From Psychrobacillus mangrovi (GTDB lineage: Bacteria; Bacillota; Bacilli; Bacillales_A; Planococcaceae), in NCBI RefSeq assembly GCF_037104765.1, contig NZ_JBAWSY010000017.1:1-64000 (forward strand): a stretch of 64,000 nt of DNA. The letters run 5' to 3'. Both the position numbers and the translations under genes were made by a program. Of the stretch, positions 27,057 to 35,437 are shown one piece after another. Below the pieces are notes generated by a model that searched no databases, was not told the DNA's origin, and saw only the letters and a list, made by a program, of their open reading frames with translations. Position 1 is the stretch's first letter, and every line of letters starts with the position of its first letter.

Positions 27057-28087
27057 GTATTCCATTATCAATAGAGTTGAACGATAAAGAATTTCGTATA
27101 TTGGATCAGCAAAAATTACCTCACGTAGTTGAGTATTTAACACTAGAAACTTTGGAAGACGTATACGATGCCATAGTCACTCTCAAGGTAAGAGGGGCTC
27201 CGGCAATTGGTATTACCGCAGCATATGGATTAGCTAAAGCAGCTGAGAGGTATGAAACAAATATCTTAGAGGAATTTCATCTCCAGCTGAACAAGGATTT
27301 CTTGTATTTAGCTAATTCTAGACCAACAGCAGTCAATTTAGTTTGGGCTTTAGAACGTTTAAGAAGTTCTGTTGAAAATGCTGTAACAGTACAAGAGGCA
27401 AAGGTACTTTTGCTTGAGGAAGCTGTAAACATTCATCAAGAAGACGAAGCATCCTGTAGAAATATTGGCGAATATGCTTTGTCCTTGCTTGAAGATCAAA
27501 CAAAAGTGATGACTATTTGTAATGCAGGTTCTATTGCAACCGCAAAATATGGTACCGCATTAGCCCCATTCCATCTTGGCAGTGAGAGAGGAAAAAAGTT
27601 TGAAGTATTCGCTTGTGAAACTAGACCTGTATTTCAAGGTTCACGCCTAACAGTATGGGAGCTTCAACAATCTGGAGTGGATGTCACACTTATAACAGAC
27701 GGCATGGCTGCACATACAATCGGAGCAAAAGGTATAGAAGCAATTATCGTAGGAGCAGACCGCATAGCAGAAAACGGAGATACGGCCAATAAAATCGGAA
27801 CACTTAACTTGGCTTTATTAGCAAAAGCTTTTAATATCCCATTTTATGTGGCAGCTCCTTCTTCCACTTTTGATTTGACCATCAAGAGCGGAAAAGAGAT
27901 TCCTATTGAAGAACGTCCAGCGGAGGAAATTACGCACATTGCAGGAAAGCAGGTAGCACCACTCGATACAAAAGTATTTAATCCTGCATTCGATGTAACA
28001 CCTGGCGAATACATTACAGCGATTATTACAGAAAAAGGAATTATTTATCCGGAATACACTAAAAATATTCCTAGTTTAATAAATTAA
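27053..28087 (+). CDS. mtnA: Methylthioribose-1-phosphate isomerase
   Basis: The 344-residue protein is of the eIF2B-alpha-like isomerase family. Visible are RGAPAIGITAAYG near residue 49, the catalytic cysteine in MTICNAGSIAT near residue 158, and the catalytic aspartate in VGADRIAENGDTANKIGT near residue 238. It converts MTR-1-phosphate to methylthioribulose-1-phosphate for MtnB. Its ribosome site GAGG lies inside the end of mtnK. An importer operon follows after only 18 bp. Confidence 0.95.
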   Translation: MSIPLSIELNDKEFRILDQQKLPHVVEYLTLETLEDVYDAIVTLKVRGAPAIGITAAYGLAKAAERYETNILEEFHLQLNKDFLYLANSRPTAVNLVWALERLRSSVENAVTVQEAKVLLLEEAVNIHQEDEASCRNIGEYALSLLEDQTKVMTICNAGSIATAKYGTALAPFHLGSERGKKFEVFACETRPVFQGSRLTVWELQQSGVDVTLITDGMAAHTIGAKGIEAIIVGADRIAENGDTANKIGTLNLALLAKAFNIPFYVAAPSSTFDLTIKSGKEIPIEERPAEEITHIAGKQVAPLDTKVFNPAFDVTPGEYITAIITEKGIIYPEYTKNIPSLIN

Positions 28088-28105
28088 AGAAAAGGGAGAA
28101 CAAAC

Positions 28106-29185
28106 ATGAAATCAAAAACAGCATGGCTATTATCCGTATTATTAGTAATTGGAATTATATTAACGGGGTGTCAACCAAAAGGGGATGCAAAGGAAGCAAC
28201 AACTACACCTGCTAATTCAGAAGCATCCGATAATCCGCTATCAGGTAAGAAAATCGCATTGGTTATGCAACAAAACCTTGGTACTTTTTCTGCACAATAC
28301 ATTGAAGGTGTAAAGGAGCAAGTAGAGAAATTTGGTGGTACTGTAACAGTGTTTACTTCGGAAGGTGATTTAGCAAAAATGGCTTCCAATCTAGATGCAG
28401 CAGTAAACCAAGGTGTAGATGGGATTTTAATTGATCACGGTACAAAAGAAGCGTTAAATCAAGGAGTTCAAAATGCTGTTGATAAAGGAATACCAGTCGT
28501 AGCTTTTGATGCAGGTGTGGAAGTAGAAGGCATTACAGTGTTAGAGCAAGGCGATCAAAAGATGGCTGAAATGACATTAGAAAAATTAAAAAATGATGCT
28601 AATGGTGAAGCAAATATTGTGAAAATCTGGGTTGCAGGTTTTGCACCTATGGAAAGAAGACAAGTTGCTTATGAGCAATTCTTAAATGAAAATCCAGGAA
28701 TTAAAGAAATCTCTACGTTTGGTGCGGCGACACAAAATACAGCCCTAGACACACAATCGCAAATGGAAGCAGTTTTAAAGCAATATCCAAATGAAGGAGA
28801 AATCACGGCAGTATGGGCAGCTTGGGACGAATTTGCAAAAGGTGCGGTACGTGCTATTGAGCAAGCAGGTAGAACAGATATTAAAGTTTACAGCATCGAT
28901 ATGAGCGACGAAGATTTACAAATGATCCAAAAAGACAATAGCCCATGGGTTGCATCAGCGGCCGTGGATCCAATGGACATAGGGCGTATTCAAGTGCGTT
29001 ATTTATATCAAAAAATAAATGGTGAAACTCCAGAAGAAAAAGTTGTTTTAGAATCAGTATTCGTGGATGCTGAAAAGCTTCCAAAAGAAACAGTTACGAC
29101 AAATGACTTACATGAATATATCGAAGGCTGGGGAGCAAGCGAACAAGGATACACAGAAGCTTTGAAAGAGTTAGAAAACCAATAA
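28106..29185 (+). CDS. Probable methylthioribose ABC importer, binding lipoprotein
   Basis: The 359-residue protein has a lipoprotein signal (GIILTGCQP, lipidated Cys near residue 22) and a periplasmic-binding-protein type 1 domain like RbsB: KKIALVMQQNLGTFSAQYIEGVKEQ, DGILIDHGTKEALNQGVQNA and IWAAWDEFAKGAVRA-like signatures. It starts 18 bp after mtnA with a good ribosome site, so it belongs to the S-box transcript. Family and position point to uptake of 5-methylthioribose; ribose itself cannot be excluded by sequence. Confidence 0.82.
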   Translation: MKSKTAWLLSVLLVIGIILTGCQPKGDAKEATTTPANSEASDNPLSGKKIALVMQQNLGTFSAQYIEGVKEQVEKFGGTVTVFTSEGDLAKMASNLDAAVNQGVDGILIDHGTKEALNQGVQNAVDKGIPVVAFDAGVEVEGITVLEQGDQKMAEMTLEKLKNDANGEANIVKIWVAGFAPMERRQVAYEQFLNENPGIKEISTFGAATQNTALDTQSQMEAVLKQYPNEGEITAVWAAWDEFAKGAVRAIEQAGRTDIKVYSIDMSDEDLQMIQKDNSPWVASAAVDPMDIGRIQVRYLYQKINGETPEEKVVLESVFVDAEKLPKETVTTNDLHEYIEGWGASEQGYTEALKELENQ

Positions 29186-29201
29186 CAACTATACAAAATG
29201 T

Positions 29202-29233
29202 AGCTGTCCTAAAAAAGTGGGCAGCTTCTTTTT
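29202..29233 (+). terminator. Terminator-like hairpin inside the importer operon
   Basis: AGCTGTCC pairs with GGGCAGCT (one wobble) around an A-rich loop and is followed by TCTTTTT. It lies between the binding-protein gene and the ATPase gene, where partial termination would raise binding protein over transporter. Confidence 0.7.
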
Positions 29234-29247
29234 AAGAAGGCTTAACT

Positions 29248-29291
29248 CAACCTGCGGAGGCTCATGCGAAACGTGCGGCATTCGCACATCC
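29248..29291 (-). repeat. Half copy of the GGATGTGCGC palindromic repeat
   Basis: CCTGCGGAGGCTCATGCG, ACGTGCGGCA and CGCACATCC match, with few changes over ~44 bases, the reverse complement of the left half of the full copy at 54788-54863. It sits in the gap between the binding-protein and ATPase genes. Confidence 0.75.
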
Positions 29292-29364
29292 GATAAAATG
29301 CTTAAAAATAATTTTTAGGAATAACAAGGCGGCAGGTTACAGAGCCTTCAGAAAGGAGATTGTC

Positions 29365-30870
29365 ATGGCTAATCCTTTTCTTTCTATGACTTCCATACGT
29401 AAATCATTTGGAAATGTGAGGGCGCTAGAAGAGGCCGAATTTCATCTTGCAAAAGGGGAAGTACATGCTTTACTTGGTGTTAATGGAGCAGGTAAAAGCA
29501 CGCTCATTAAAATATTATCCGGCGTATATGAGCAGGATGAAGGTGAAATAATTCTAGAAGGTAAGAGTGTACGGCTTCGTTCACCGAAAGCAGCAAAGGA
29601 ACATGGAATCTATTGTGTTTATCAAGAGGTAGATACAGCAATCGTTTCGGAATTATCGGTCGCTGAAAATATTATGCTGGATAAAATTGCTACAAATAAT
29701 AATTTGTTTTTATCAACAACAAAGCTACATACAGAAGCTAAAAAAGCACTAAAGCATTTGCAAGTTGAAAACATTGCTGTCAATCAACCAGCATTTAATC
29801 TTACTTTAGCTGAAAAACAACTAGTTTTAATAGCACGAGCTCTTGTAAGCTCGGCAAAGATTATTATTTTTGATGAACCAACAGCCCCTTTGTCACTCCA
29901 CGAATCCAAAAAGCTTTTTTCAGTAATTGATCATCTGAAATCACAAGGAGTCGGATGTATATTTATCTCACATCGTCTACCAGAAGTATTCGAAATTAGT
30001 GATCGAATTACCGTCATGCGGGATGGAAAGCTTGTAAAGGTTTTTAATACGGAAGCTGCGCAACCGGATGAGATTATAGAAGCAATGCTAGGCTCATCTT
30101 TTAATTTAGAGCATGTTGCAAGAAATTATCCTATCGGCGAAAAAATTCTACAAGTTACAGAATTATCGGATGGACAAAAATTAAAGAACCTTTCATTTAC
30201 CGTCTCTGAAGGAGAGATTGTGGGTATTGTAGGACTTGTCGGAGCAGGAAAAACGGAGCTCGCTAAAGCATTATTTGGCTTGGGGTCATTAGTAAAAGGC
30301 AGAGTGAACCTTTCAGGAAAAGAATTAAAAGCGAAACATCCAGGAGAAGCCATTCGAGCAGGAATGGCACTAATTCCAGAGGAAAGAAGAAAAGAAGGTT
30401 TATTTGTACATGAGTCGTTACAAACGAATTCTTCCTTTCCAAATTTAAAGAAATTTTCACGACTTCTGTTTATGGATAAAAAAGCGGAACGTAGCTTTGC
30501 AAAGGACATCATCAATCGATTGCAAATCAAAACGGATCATACGGAAACGCCACTTGTTCATTTAAGCGGAGGAAATCAACAAAAAGTAGTAATTGGAAAA
30601 TGGATGTCACGCAATTCTAACGTGTATTTATTTGATGAGCCAACAAAGGGCGTAGATATTGGGGCCAAAAAAGATATCTTTAGGCTAATTCGTGAACTTG
30701 CTGATAGTGGAAAGGGTTGTTTATATTTTTCGAGTGAGATTCAAGAAGCAATTGGTATTTCAGATCGTATTCTAGTTATGTATAACGGTCAAATCGTGAA
30801 GGAATTGTCACGTGAAGATGCGACCCAAGAAAGGATTTTGTTATATGCAAGCGGTGGAAAAGAAGAGTAA
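29365..30870 (+). CDS. Probable methylthioribose ABC importer, double ATPase (RbsA-like)
   Basis: The 501-residue protein has two ATPase domains. Domain 1 (1-~245) has Walker A GVNGAGKST, Walker B IIFDEPTAPLS and switch SHR; its signature reads NLTLAEKQLVLIARAL. Domain 2 has a degenerate Walker A (GLVGAGKTEL), the signature LSGGNQQKVVIGKWM and VYLFDEPTKGVDIGAK. This pattern is usual for RbsA/MglA type importers. Its 3' end overlaps the permease start by 26 bp. The ribosome site is GAAAGGAGATTGTC. Confidence 0.9.
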   Translation: MANPFLSMTSIRKSFGNVRALEEAEFHLAKGEVHALLGVNGAGKSTLIKILSGVYEQDEGEIILEGKSVRLRSPKAAKEHGIYCVYQEVDTAIVSELSVAENIMLDKIATNNNLFLSTTKLHTEAKKALKHLQVENIAVNQPAFNLTLAEKQLVLIARALVSSAKIIIFDEPTAPLSLHESKKLFSVIDHLKSQGVGCIFISHRLPEVFEISDRITVMRDGKLVKVFNTEAAQPDEIIEAMLGSSFNLEHVARNYPIGEKILQVTELSDGQKLKNLSFTVSEGEIVGIVGLVGAGKTELAKALFGLGSLVKGRVNLSGKELKAKHPGEAIRAGMALIPEERRKEGLFVHESLQTNSSFPNLKKFSRLLFMDKKAERSFAKDIINRLQIKTDHTETPLVHLSGGNQQKVVIGKWMSRNSNVYLFDEPTKGVDIGAKKDIFRLIRELADSGKGCLYFSSEIQEAIGISDRILVMYNGQIVKELSREDATQERILLYASGGKEE

Positions 30871-31864
30871 GTTCAAAGAAAGAGGAATTCAATTTCTATT
30901 TAAATATGGTGCAATTGCCTTACTTTTGATAATTATATTGTATTTTAGCTCTATAAGTAGTGCCTTTTTCACATATGGAAATTTCACAGATATATTACGT
31001 TCTATTTCAATTGTTACGCTCTTAGCACTAGGCGTTACCTTTACGTTGGTGGTTGGGGGTTTTGATTTATCTGTAGGTTCTACTATGTCTCTATCGACGG
31101 TCTTAACAGCTTCATTAATGGTGTGGTATGAGATGCCACTATGGCTTGTACTTATTTTACCTATTCTAATAGGAGTGCTAGTTGGATTGTTTAATAGTTT
31201 TCTTATTGTGGTTTTAGGAATTCCAGATTTACTTGCAACATTAAGTATGATGTATATAGTTGCAGGCTTTCACCGTACATATACGGAAGGATACTCAATA
31301 TATAATAATATGCCTCTTACTTCTGGAGGGACGGCACCAGGGCAATTCTCCGAAGCATTTCTTTGGATCGGCCAAGGTAGAATGCTTGGATTACCAGTTC
31401 CCGTTTGGATCATGCTTATCCTAGTAATTATCGCTTATGTTGTACTAAACCATACTCGTTGGGGACGTGTTTTGTATATGACAGGTGGAAATGCAGAGGC
31501 TGCAACATTGTCAGGTGTGAACACCCGTAAAGTAAAATGTGCTGCATATGTAATTTCAGGTGTTTTTGCTTCTATGGCAGGTATATTGTTTACAGCACGT
31601 GTTGGTTCAGGTCAAATTGATGCGGGTTCACCTCTATTAATGGAAGCTGTAGCTGCTGTCTTTGTTGGATACTCTGTCCTTGGTGCTGGAAAACCAAACG
31701 CTATTGGAACATTTTTTGGAGCAGCCGTAATTGGAATCCTATTGAATGGATTAACGATACAAAACTTACCGTATTTTGCATTTGATATTATTAAGGGAGC
31801 CGTGCTTGTTTCAGCTCTGGCTGTAACTTATGTATACGCTAAAAAACGGTTCACCCAAACCTAA
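30845..31864 (+). CDS. Probable methylthioribose ABC importer, permease (RbsC-like)
   Basis: The ~339-residue permease has about ten hydrophobic segments. The RbsC family pattern VVGGFDLSVGSTMSLSTVLTA is near residue 62, and TGGNAEAATLSGVNTRKVK near residue 210 is the ATPase-contact region. I place the start at ATG 30845, with AAAGGA nine bases upstream and a 26-bp overlap with the ATPase gene; earlier in-frame ATGs lie deeper inside that gene. Confidence 0.88.
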   Translation: MQAVEKKSKFKERGIQFLFKYGAIALLLIIILYFSSISSAFFTYGNFTDILRSISIVTLLALGVTFTLVVGGFDLSVGSTMSLSTVLTASLMVWYEMPLWLVLILPILIGVLVGLFNSFLIVVLGIPDLLATLSMMYIVAGFHRTYTEGYSIYNNMPLTSGGTAPGQFSEAFLWIGQGRMLGLPVPVWIMLILVIIAYVVLNHTRWGRVLYMTGGNAEAATLSGVNTRKVKCAAYVISGVFASMAGILFTARVGSGQIDAGSPLLMEAVAAVFVGYSVLGAGKPNAIGTFFGAAVIGILLNGLTIQNLPYFAFDIIKGAVLVSALAVTYVYAKKRFTQT

Positions 31865-31956
31865 AAAATTTTGTGTCTCGAAGTACTTGTTTTCTTCCCG
31901 TGCAAGTATATAATTCAAGCATATCCTTTATTATTTATTGAATGGGCTGACAAAAC

Positions 31957-33156
31957 TTGAGACCGTATAATGAAAAAATTAGTATTTACCATGGAATGGC
32001 ATCTACTATTGCATTAAACTTTTCGAATAACTTTTTTCCAATATTTGCAATTACTATACTAGGTGCAACTAATTATCAAGTGGGATTAATAAGTTCGTTG
32101 CCTCCATTAATAGCGTTATTAATGACAATACCAGCAGCTATCTTATTAAATCGTGCAAGTGCTCAAAAGAAACTCGTAGCGATGTCTGTTTTACTTGCAC
32201 GTTTAATGTTTTTGCTCATTGTACTAGTTGTTTATTTACCTTCAGATTCGTTACAAGCATGGGCATTTTTAGGTATTATCGCTTTTATCAGTGTTCCGAA
32301 CACTGTAGCAAATGTAGGTTGGCAAACATTGATTAGTGGAATGATTGATGAATCGAGAAGAGGGCAGTTTTTTAGTGATCGAAATCGTCTATTAACGATG
32401 GTAGGTCTTATATCGACTTTAATTATTGGTGTTTTAATGAAAGATGCTTCCGAAAGCGTTACTGCCTATCAAATCCTTTTTGCGATAGCTTTTGGTTTCG
32501 GTTTGTTTGAAGTTTTTTTCTTATTAAAACAAGAAGAAGATATCGTACCTTCATCAGATGATCTAGTGAAAAAAAAGTCAATGGACTGGAGCATTTTTAA
32601 ACTTACGAATTATGTTTGGTTTTTAGCTGCAGCTCTCTTTTTTAATTTTGCTTGGCAAATGGCATGGGGATTATTCAATATTTACAATGTCCGAGTAGCA
32701 GGAGCGACAATCTTTTGGATTAGTATGTTTTCAGTCGGTAGTATGCTCATGCAGTTTTTAACGTTTCCTTTATGGAAGAAGTGGGCGGATAAGTATTCAA
32801 ATATGCAAGTTTTTATATGGGCAGCTATTGGAATGTCTACCACACCTTTTCTAACGACGTTATCTACTAACTTATATTATTTAACACTTATTCAAACGAC
32901 TTCTGGATTCTTTTTATCTGGTACTGTTTTAATATTATTTAATTTATTGTTGGAGCAATCGCCCGAACAATATCGTACGTATTGCATTACAACTTACAAT
33001 GTACTGCTTGCTTTCGTCGCATTCATTGCACCACAAATAGGTATTTGGCTTTTGAATGAATTAGGCATGGATGTAGCGATGTATATTAGTTCTAGCTTAC
33101 GATTTTTAAGTGCTGGTGGTTTTTTATATGTGTTTTTACGAAGTAGAAAAGCGTAA
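31957..33156 (+). CDS. MFS transporter
   Basis: The 399-residue protein has eleven or twelve hydrophobic segments and an MFS-like fold; loop 2-3 is LLNRASAQKKLVA. I do not recognise the subfamily. The start is TTG at 31957 with only GGGCTGAC upstream, so the true start is uncertain; the nearby ATG at 31969 is out of frame. It lies 93 bp after the importer operon with no clear terminator between, so it may be read with it, for instance as an exporter of an MTR by-product. That role is speculative. Confidence 0.7.
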   Translation: MRPYNEKISIYHGMASTIALNFSNNFFPIFAITILGATNYQVGLISSLPPLIALLMTIPAAILLNRASAQKKLVAMSVLLARLMFLLIVLVVYLPSDSLQAWAFLGIIAFISVPNTVANVGWQTLISGMIDESRRGQFFSDRNRLLTMVGLISTLIIGVLMKDASESVTAYQILFAIAFGFGLFEVFFLLKQEEDIVPSSDDLVKKKSMDWSIFKLTNYVWFLAAALFFNFAWQMAWGLFNIYNVRVAGATIFWISMFSVGSMLMQFLTFPLWKKWADKYSNMQVFIWAAIGMSTTPFLTTLSTNLYYLTLIQTTSGFFLSGTVLILFNLLLEQSPEQYRTYCITTYNVLLAFVAFIAPQIGIWLLNELGMDVAMYISSSLRFLSAGGFLYVFLRSRKA

Positions 33157-33175
33157 GGTAACAAACTTACGCTTT
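33147..33175 (+). terminator. Hairpin overlapping the MFS stop codon
   Basis: AGCGTAAG pairs perfectly with CTTACGCT around GTAACAAA, but only TTTA follows, so termination would be weak. Confidence 0.5.
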
Positions 33176-33198
33176 AGACTATTAGTGCGTTAGTAAAT

Positions 33199-33231
33199 CG
33201 GTAGCGGGGAAGCGCACGCTCTCCCACGGAA
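33199..33231 (+). repeat. Degenerate CCGCGGAAAGCGAGC-type repeat
   Basis: GCACGCTCTCCCACGGAAAG followed by CGAG resembles the perfect hairpin at 62453-62493, with the 5' arm altered. It directly precedes the 21-bp arrays. Confidence 0.5.
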
Positions 33232-33513
33232 AGCGAGGCACTTGTTTTCTTCGACTAAAAAGGCACTTTCCAACTAAAAGCGGCGAAATTCCAAGTAAGG
33301 CGTTCATTTTTCCAACTAAACACCCCGAATTTCCAACTAAATCATTTCGTCGAGCATAAAGAAACTCCGGAACTCAGAAAATTTAACGATAGGCGCTTGT
33401 TTTCTATGTCTAAAAGGCACTTTCCAACTAAAAGCCCCGAAATTCCAACTAAAGTGTTGATATTTCCAACTAAACACTCCGAAATTCCAACTAAATCATT
33501 TCGTCGAGCATAA
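33232..33513. repeat. Duplicated 21-bp periodic TTCCAACTAAA arrays, locus 2
   Basis: Two modules of about 120 bp each begin with GGC(A/G)CTTGTTTTCT and end with TTTCGTCGAGCATAA. Module 1 has units at 33268, 33289, 33310 and 33331; module 2 at 33422, 33443, 33464 and 33485, both with an exact 21-bp period. The same unit forms the array at 18806-18910. On minus, module 2 encodes heptads with Leu-Val-Gly. Constant period and variable spacers suggest a sequence family with its own function or mode of spread. Confidence 0.85.
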
Positions 33514-33644
33514 TTAAGAGGGAATATATCTTTATATTTCCTTCTTAATTCATTTAAGTCTTCCAATTTTGATATGGAATGTTCTTTTCTTCGCATTCCT
33601 ATGGCTATTATTAGGTTCTCAATAAGAAATGTGGGTGCTACCAT
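33342..33644 (-). CDS. Hypothetical protein with LVG heptads (doubtful gene)
   Basis: The 100-residue frame has a basic, Lys/Arg-rich first half. It then has repeats NDLVGIS, ECLVGNI, NTLVGIS, GLLVGKC produced by reading the 21-bp array of module 2 on minus, and ends in low-complexity sequence. It starts 24 bp downstream of the tetR stop. I recognise no domain. Comparable LVG heptad proteins occur in Bacillales annotation and may be translation artefacts of the DNA repeat; the first-locus array has stops in this frame, which supports that doubt. Confidence 0.3.
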   Translation of the reverse strand: MVAPTFLIENLIIAIGMRRKEHSISKLEDLNELRRKYKDIFPLNYARRNDLVGISECLVGNINTLVGISGLLVGKCLLDIENKRLSLNFLSSGVSLCSTK

Positions 33645-33667
33645 TGAATGGAATTCCCAATAGGTTT

Positions 33668-34312
33668 TTATTTTTTCCCTATTCCATGTAGGATAAAATG
33701 TACAGTTCGCTCGGTTTCAATTTCGTCATCCCATTCACTCTCTGGGAAAAAGATGTAACGTGAAATTAAGTAACCAAATATACTACTAACGGCTAGTCTA
33801 GCAACGCTTGCGGGAGGCATATCGATTATTTGCCCCTTATCTTGATAATCTTGAATGACAACCAAAATCCGCTCGTATGTTTTTTTAGCTACTTGTTCAA
33901 CAAATTGTTCTCTAAGTTCAGGTTGAAAAGGTATTTCTTGCATAATAATCTTGATAACTGGAAGGAGCTTTTTAAATACTTCTCTTCTGTTTTCTATGGT
34001 TGCTCTTAAAAAGTCTTCGGCATTTTCAAAAGGCTGATCTAATACTTTGTGAAAATCTTTTACAATAAATGGGCCAAATACCTTTGAAATTAGTGGAGTA
34101 ACGATAGATACGAGCAACTCTTTTTTCGTTTTATAGTGTCGGAAAATGGTTCCTTCAGCGACTCCAGCCTTTTTGGCTATTTCACTAGTAGAAGTAGCTG
34201 CGTAACCTTTTTCCGAGAATGTATCTATTGCTGCAAGGAGTATTTTTTTTTGCTTATCTGTTAATTTTTCTTCTTCAAATAGTTGTTGTAACAATATTTC
34301 TTCTTCTACCAT
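33668..34312 (-). CDS. TetR family regulator of the ABC exporter
   Basis: The 214-residue regulator has a TetR DNA-binding head at residues 20-65 (KKILLAAIDTFSEKGYAATSTSEIAKKAGVAEGTIF in two parts, recognition helix around GTIFRHYKTK). It is the third gene of the operon after the ATPase and permease, with 24 bp between. A palindrome before the ATPase gene is its likely operator. The ligand is unknown; substrates of the exporter are the usual inducers. Confidence 0.87.
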   Translation of the reverse strand: MVEEEILLQQLFEEEKLTDKQKKILLAAIDTFSEKGYAATSTSEIAKKAGVAEGTIFRHYKTKKELLVSIVTPLISKVFGPFIVKDFHKVLDQPFENAEDFLRATIENRREVFKKLLPVIKIIMQEIPFQPELREQFVEQVAKKTYERILVVIQDYQDKGQIIDMPPASVARLAVSSIFGYLISRYIFFPESEWDDEIETERTVHFILHGIGKK

Positions 34313-34336
34313 TGTTTACTCCTTTCCAGTAACGAA

Positions 34337-35437
34337 CTAGATTTTTCGATATTTCTTTAGAGCAAATATATTTAACATGATAAAAATCAGTGCAAATCCT
34401 AACAATACAAAGAGATCATTTTTAATACTATCTATTCCCAATCCTTTGTACATAACGTCTACTAATGCATTTCCACCATAGTACATCGGCATAAATTTCG
34501 CAATAATTTGCATCCATTCTGCCATACCCTCTATAGGAAGGATTCCTGCAAAGAAAACTTGAGGAACAATCGCAATAGGTATAAACTGCATCATTTGAAA
34601 TTCAGAGTTCGCAAAGGCTGATAATAGAATTCCAAGTAATAATGCAACAAGAGCAAGACATAAATTAATAAGAACAACATTCCAAAGAGAACCGACGATC
34701 ATAATATCTAAAACCTTTACCGCATAAAAAACAACGATAAGGGTTTGAATGATGGCAAATAGGCCATAACCAATTAAATAGCCAAAAACTATATCCCTTC
34801 TTTGAATGGGAGTTGCCAATAAACGATCCAACGTACCTGTTGTTCGTTCACGCAATAATCCTATGCCTGAAATGAGAAAGACGAAGAAGAATACAAAGAA
34901 GCCAACCAGAATAGGACTTAACTGATCAAAAAAGGTTGTTTCACTATTTCCGTAAATATAAGAAGTATTTATTTCCGGAGTACTTAGTTGGTTCAAAGGA
35001 ACATTTGGCAGTTTTTCTTGAAAATCTGCAAATACTTCGGTTAAATTATTTGCTTGTTTCTTTGCGTTTTCACTTGCGATGGCTTGAAACACTTTTGATT
35101 GTAAAACCTTCGATGTTGAAGGTTCATCATTAGTAAGTGTTAAATTTAGTTTATCCTCTTCTACTTGAAGAACTCCATCTAATTGATCCTTTTTAATAAC
35201 TTGTTCTGTACTTTTCAGAATTTCATATGGAATAACTACAATTTCTTTGTCTTTTAATTGTTCGACTAAAGCTTCTTCCGCACCGTGTACGCCTAGGCGA
35301 GGATCTGTTGTATCAGCAGATAGTAAATAATGAAGTAAAGTTAAAATAACTAGAGGTGCAATCATCATTAAAGCGAGTGTTCGTTTATCTCGTATCATTT
35401 GGATACATATTCGTTTAATTAAGGCGATTGTTCTCAT
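34337..35437 (-). CDS. ABC-2 type exporter, permease subunit
   Basis: The ~366-residue permease has one N-terminal helix, a large extracytoplasmic domain (about 45-175), and five C-terminal helices. The ABC-2 pattern LRERTTGTLDRLLATPIQRRDIVFGY lies near residue 205 (given here in two overlapping parts of a known motif). I start at ATG 35437, with GGAGGTG six bases upstream; the codons before it are part of that site. It overlaps the ATPase gene by ~23 bp. Export of a drug, peptide or lipid is likely. Confidence 0.85.
   Translation of the reverse strand: MRTIALIKRICIQMIRDKRTLALMMIAPLVILTLLHYLLSADTTDPRLGVHGAEEALVEQLKDKEIVVIPYEILKSTEQVIKKDQLDGVLQVEEDKLNLTLTNDEPSTSKVLQSKVFQAIASENAKKQANNLTEVFADFQEKLPNVPLNQLSTPEINTSYIYGNSETTFFDQLSPILVGFFVFFFVFLISGIGLLRERTTGTLDRLLATPIQRRDIVFGYLIGYGLFAIIQTLIVVFYAVKVLDIMIVGSLWNVVLINLCLALVALLLGILLSAFANSEFQMMQFIPIAIVPQVFFAGILPIEGMAEWMQIIAKFMPMYYGGNALVDVMYKGLGIDSIKNDLFVLLGFALIFIMLNIFALKKYRKI

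Noticed and set aside
18806..33513. CRISPR array at the TTCCAACTAAA repeats
   Set aside because: The repeat is ~11 bases with ~10-base spacers, far too short; no cas genes are in the window.
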